Below are positions 61,970-64,000 of a DNA stretch of 64,000 nucleotides, piece by piece. The stretch comes from an uncultured Nitrospirales bacterium (GTDB lineage: Bacteria; Nitrospirota; Nitrospiria; Nitrospirales; UBA8639): NCBI GenBank assembly GCA_951812745.1, contig OX638327.1:1947501-2011500 (forward strand). Reading direction: 5' to 3'. The translations under genes and the position numbers were made by a program. The first letter of the stretch is position 1. Every line of letters starts with the position of its first letter. The notes beneath the pieces were generated by a model. That model searched no databases and had not been told where the DNA came from. It worked only from the letters and a program-made list of their open reading frames with translations.

Positions 61970-62680
61970 ATGATTCCATTACGTGACGATAATCCCACGG
62001 AAATCACCCCTTTCGTGACCATTGGGTTTCTGGTTGCCTGTGTAGTGGTCTTCCTGAATCAGGCGATGCTGGGTCAGCAGAGCGGGCAAGCCTTTGTGTA
62101 TCAGTATGGGGCCATTCCCGCGGTCGTGTTCGGGTATGCCGAACTCCCGAGTGAACTCGTGGCGGTGTCACCCTATGGCAGTTTGTTCACCAGCATGTTT
62201 CTGCACGGCGGATGGATGCACCTGATCGGGAACATGCTGTATCTGTGGATTTTCGGGAACAACGTTGAAGACGTCATGGGGCATGGCAAGTTCATCATCT
62301 TTTATCTCCTGTGCGGGATTATTGCGGCGTTGAGTCATGCCGCCATTGACCCGGTTTCGACGATTCCGATGGTTGGGGCCAGTGGCGCCATCTCGGGGAT
62401 TCTGGGTGCCTATGTGTTGCTCTACCCCCGCGCCCAGGTGTTGGTGCTCATTCCGCTGGGGTTCTTCAGCCAGATGCTCTATGTCCCGGCCTCGATCGTG
62501 TTGGGCCTGTGGTTTGTGCTACAAGTCTTGAGCGGCGGCATGAGCCTCGGAACCGAAGGCGGCGGCGTGGCGTTTTTCGCGCATATTGGCGGATTTCTGG
62601 CTGGAATCCTGTTAATCGGGTTCTTCAAACACCCACGCGTCAAGTTTTTTAATCCTCCCCATCCGCATGACCGACGCTAG
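61970..62680 (+). CDS. Rhomboid-family intramembrane serine protease
   Basis: The 236-residue protein has six or seven hydrophobic segments, the loop FLHGGWMHLIGNMLYLWIFGNNVED, catalytic Ser in VGASGAISGILGAY and catalytic His in FFAHIGGFLAGI. Rhomboids cut membrane proteins within the bilayer. The long first extracytoplasmic loop is typical. It follows the DHH gene by 58 bases. Confidence 0.94.
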   Translation: MIPLRDDNPTEITPFVTIGFLVACVVVFLNQAMLGQQSGQAFVYQYGAIPAVVFGYAELPSELVAVSPYGSLFTSMFLHGGWMHLIGNMLYLWIFGNNVEDVMGHGKFIIFYLLCGIIAALSHAAIDPVSTIPMVGASGAISGILGAYVLLYPRAQVLVLIPLGFFSQMLYVPASIVLGLWFVLQVLSGGMSLGTEGGGVAFFAHIGGFLAGILLIGFFKHPRVKFFNPPHPHDRR

Positions 62681-63067
62681 CGATAACGGCACGGAACCGG
62701 TTGCTGCAGAATGGCGCAAGTCCTCACGTTTGGTAATCGTCCCCAAGCCTCATTCTCTCGTCCAACGTTGAGATTCTTTACCCCGACCGGGCAAGGCTGC
62801 GAGCCTGTCTCTCGGCGCAAGCGGCCCATTGGTAGCAGATGGGCATTCGTTTACCGGGCCAACGCGTAACAATCTCGTGGTCTTGTTGGTGGACGACAAC
62901 CCCTCCAGCCAGGCCTGAGACCGCACCCCACGCCGACGCACGTCCCGTTCAAGGGACCTATTCGGAACCCCCACTGATTTTATGCTATTATGCTATAGTG
63001 CGTCTCTCTATGAAACACACCACTAGAGTGTATTCTATGGGTCGTGTTTAGTTATCTCAGAGCTGAC
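62681..63067. other. Gene-free stretch before the RsbW-like gene
   Basis: No gene or known RNA was recognised. An AT-rich segment at about 62979-63000 (TTTTATGCTATTATGCTATAGTG) may contain -10 boxes for the downstream gene. Confidence 0.4.
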
Positions 63068-63487
63068 ATGAAGCCGATTACCCTTACCCCAGATTTGTCC
63101 TCGATTGCGGAACTGGAGCAGGTGCTGGAAGACTTTGCCAGTGCCCACGAACTGGATATGGGATTGCAAAATCGCCTGAATCTGATGCTCGAAGAACTAA
63201 TCACCAATAGCGTGAACTACTCCCTGCAAACGGTGTCCGAACCGGAACTGGAGTTATGGCTGTCTCTGGAAAAAACGTGTGTCGTGGCTCGGCTTGAAGA
63301 TAACGGACCCGCGTTCAACCCGTTCGACGACGCACCCGAAGCGGATACCACATCATCCCTGGAGGATCGGCCCGTTGGGGGGCTGGGCATCTATCTCACG
63401 AAAAAGTTTGCGGATGAATACGCTTACGAGCGGGTTAGCGAGCGTAACCGCGTGACCTTGCGGTGCAAAATTGGAAAACTCCCCTAA
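63068..63487 (+). CDS. RsbW/SpoIIAB-like ATP-binding protein (HATPase)
   Basis: The 139-residue protein has all three GHKL boxes: N-box NLMLEELITNSVNY, G1 ARLEDNGPAFNPFD and G2 GGLGIYLTKKFADEY. Stand-alone proteins of this kind are anti-sigma factor serine kinases that hold a sigma factor and are released by an anti-anti-sigma protein. No STAS or PP2C gene is visible nearby. It converges with the partial permease gene at 63599, whose C-terminal domain looks related. ATG 63068 is preferred; GTG 63044 is possible. Confidence 0.9.
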   Translation: MKPITLTPDLSSIAELEQVLEDFASAHELDMGLQNRLNLMLEELITNSVNYSLQTVSEPELELWLSLEKTCVVARLEDNGPAFNPFDDAPEADTTSSLEDRPVGGLGIYLTKKFADEYAYERVSERNRVTLRCKIGKLP

Positions 63488-63598
63488 GCTGTCCATGCGG
63501 ACCGTATGAATAGCGTCTGGTGGCTACAAGGCCATTGAGACAACCGTCCGGTATCAGGCCTGTTCTGCCTCACAAACGTCTTGTAGCCCGGGGATCAT

Positions 63599-64000
63599 TC
63601 ACGTCCGGCCGCTGCGAACCGGCCCTGCGGCTTCCACGCGGAGGGTCACGATGTCCGTGCCATGGTATTGCTGGTGGCGAACCGAGGACGCAAGGTGCCG
63701 TAACAAGCGCAGTGAAATTTCCTGTTCGACCAGGGCTTCGTCGATCCGTGCGCCAAGCAGCGCGATCCGGTCCTGCAGGTTTTCTGCGCCGGTCGAGGCA
63801 ATGAACTCAAGGACTGCCCCGTTCTCTTCCTTGTAGGCAACCAAAAGCAAGCGTCGTGTGCGGCCCTCTCCGGCCTCGTCCCGTCGTATGAGCGTCAGTA
63901 GCGTCTCCTCGCCGCCGGCGTCGAGCCGGTTCGCCGTGTCCGTATCCCAACCGCTTTGGGCCGCGAATCCGAAAAGAAACTCCCTGATCCTCGGCAGAGC
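63599..64000 (-). CDS. C-terminal part of a second NCS2-type permease with RsbW-like domain (partial)
   Basis: The 133 visible residues end a gene whose start lies beyond the window. They match, position by position, the C-terminus of the permease at 8453-10204: ALPRIREFLFGFAAQSGWDT versus ALPKISEFLRAFASRMGWDA, then NRLDAGGEETLLTL, RRLLLVAYKEENG and ISLRLLRHLASSVRHQQYHGTDIVTLRV. The membrane part is assumed from the paralogue and not seen. Confidence 0.85.
   Translation of the reverse strand, partial: ALPRIREFLFGFAAQSGWDTDTANRLDAGGEETLLTLIRRDEAGEGRTRRLLLVAYKEENGAVLEFIASTGAENLQDRIALLGARIDEALVEQEISLRLLRHLASSVRHQQYHGTDIVTLRVEAAGPVRSGRT

Overview
The window reads as chromosome of a moderately GC-rich Gram-negative bacterium. 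It has LPS export (LptE-like lipoprotein), an RND/TolC efflux set, class A RNase P RNA, tmRNA, a small SRP RNA, and operons such as dnaX-ybaB-recR and leuS-lptE-holA. The overall flavour (cupredoxin-like carboxypeptidase-regulatory secreted protein, SUMF1-type exported protein, DUF502, RiPP-type cobalamin radical SAM enzyme) suggests a Nitrospira-like Nitrospirota. That assignment is an inference from protein character, not proven here.

Layout: 1-3680 is the 3' part of an rRNA operon. The 23S gene is split by a 710-nt group I intron at the I-CeuI position (E. coli U1923) carrying a LAGLIDADG endonuclease; 5S rRNA and a terminator follow. 3.8-10.2 kb holds a phosphohexomutase, a CysQ/IMPase-like phosphatase, SugE, a mosaic of palindromic repeats, tmRNA and an NCS2 permease with an extra C-terminal domain. 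10.3-14.5 kb is an accessory island, visibly lower in GC: a LexA-like self-cleaving repressor divergent from a 47-aa basic protein, an IS1595-type transposase remnant, an XcyI-like restriction-modification pair and small orphan genes. 14.8-26.3 kb holds a pterin dehydratase overlapping a B12/radical SAM protein, DUF502, an RND-MFP-TolC operon, prfC and a VOC protein. 26.3-27.9 kb is a second accessory patch: tandem HicB-like proteins, a solitary YefM antitoxin and an unknown gene with a regulated promoter. 28-31.9 kb contains an AsmA-like protein, recR, ybaB, dnaX and SRP RNA. 32.4-33.9 kb has two toxin-antitoxin modules (AbrB/PIN and HigBA). 34-57.8 kb is mostly housekeeping: leuS, lptE, holA, rpsT, pyrF, tRNA-His, slt, def, an ABC exporter, csp, a 1-Cys peroxiredoxin, a Rieske-flavodoxin fusion, rpoD, tRNA-Ile2, rnpB and tRNA-Glu. 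58.4-64 kb has maf and dus behind a VapBC pair, a DHH phosphoesterase, a rhomboid protease, an RsbW-like ATPase and the tail of a second NCS2 permease.

The most interesting points are these: (i) two NCS2-type permeases end in the same domain, which resembles a degenerate RsbW/GHKL ATPase, and the second copy lies next to a stand-alone RsbW-like protein; (ii) the 23S intron has a readable 9-bp P1 helix; (iii) one protein joins a Rieske domain to a flavodoxin-like reductase; (iv) a RiPP-type radical SAM C-methyltransferase has no obvious precursor; (v) the central part of rpoD uses almost only G-ending codons; (vi) a palindromic repeat family occurs about ten times and in places supplies gene ends.
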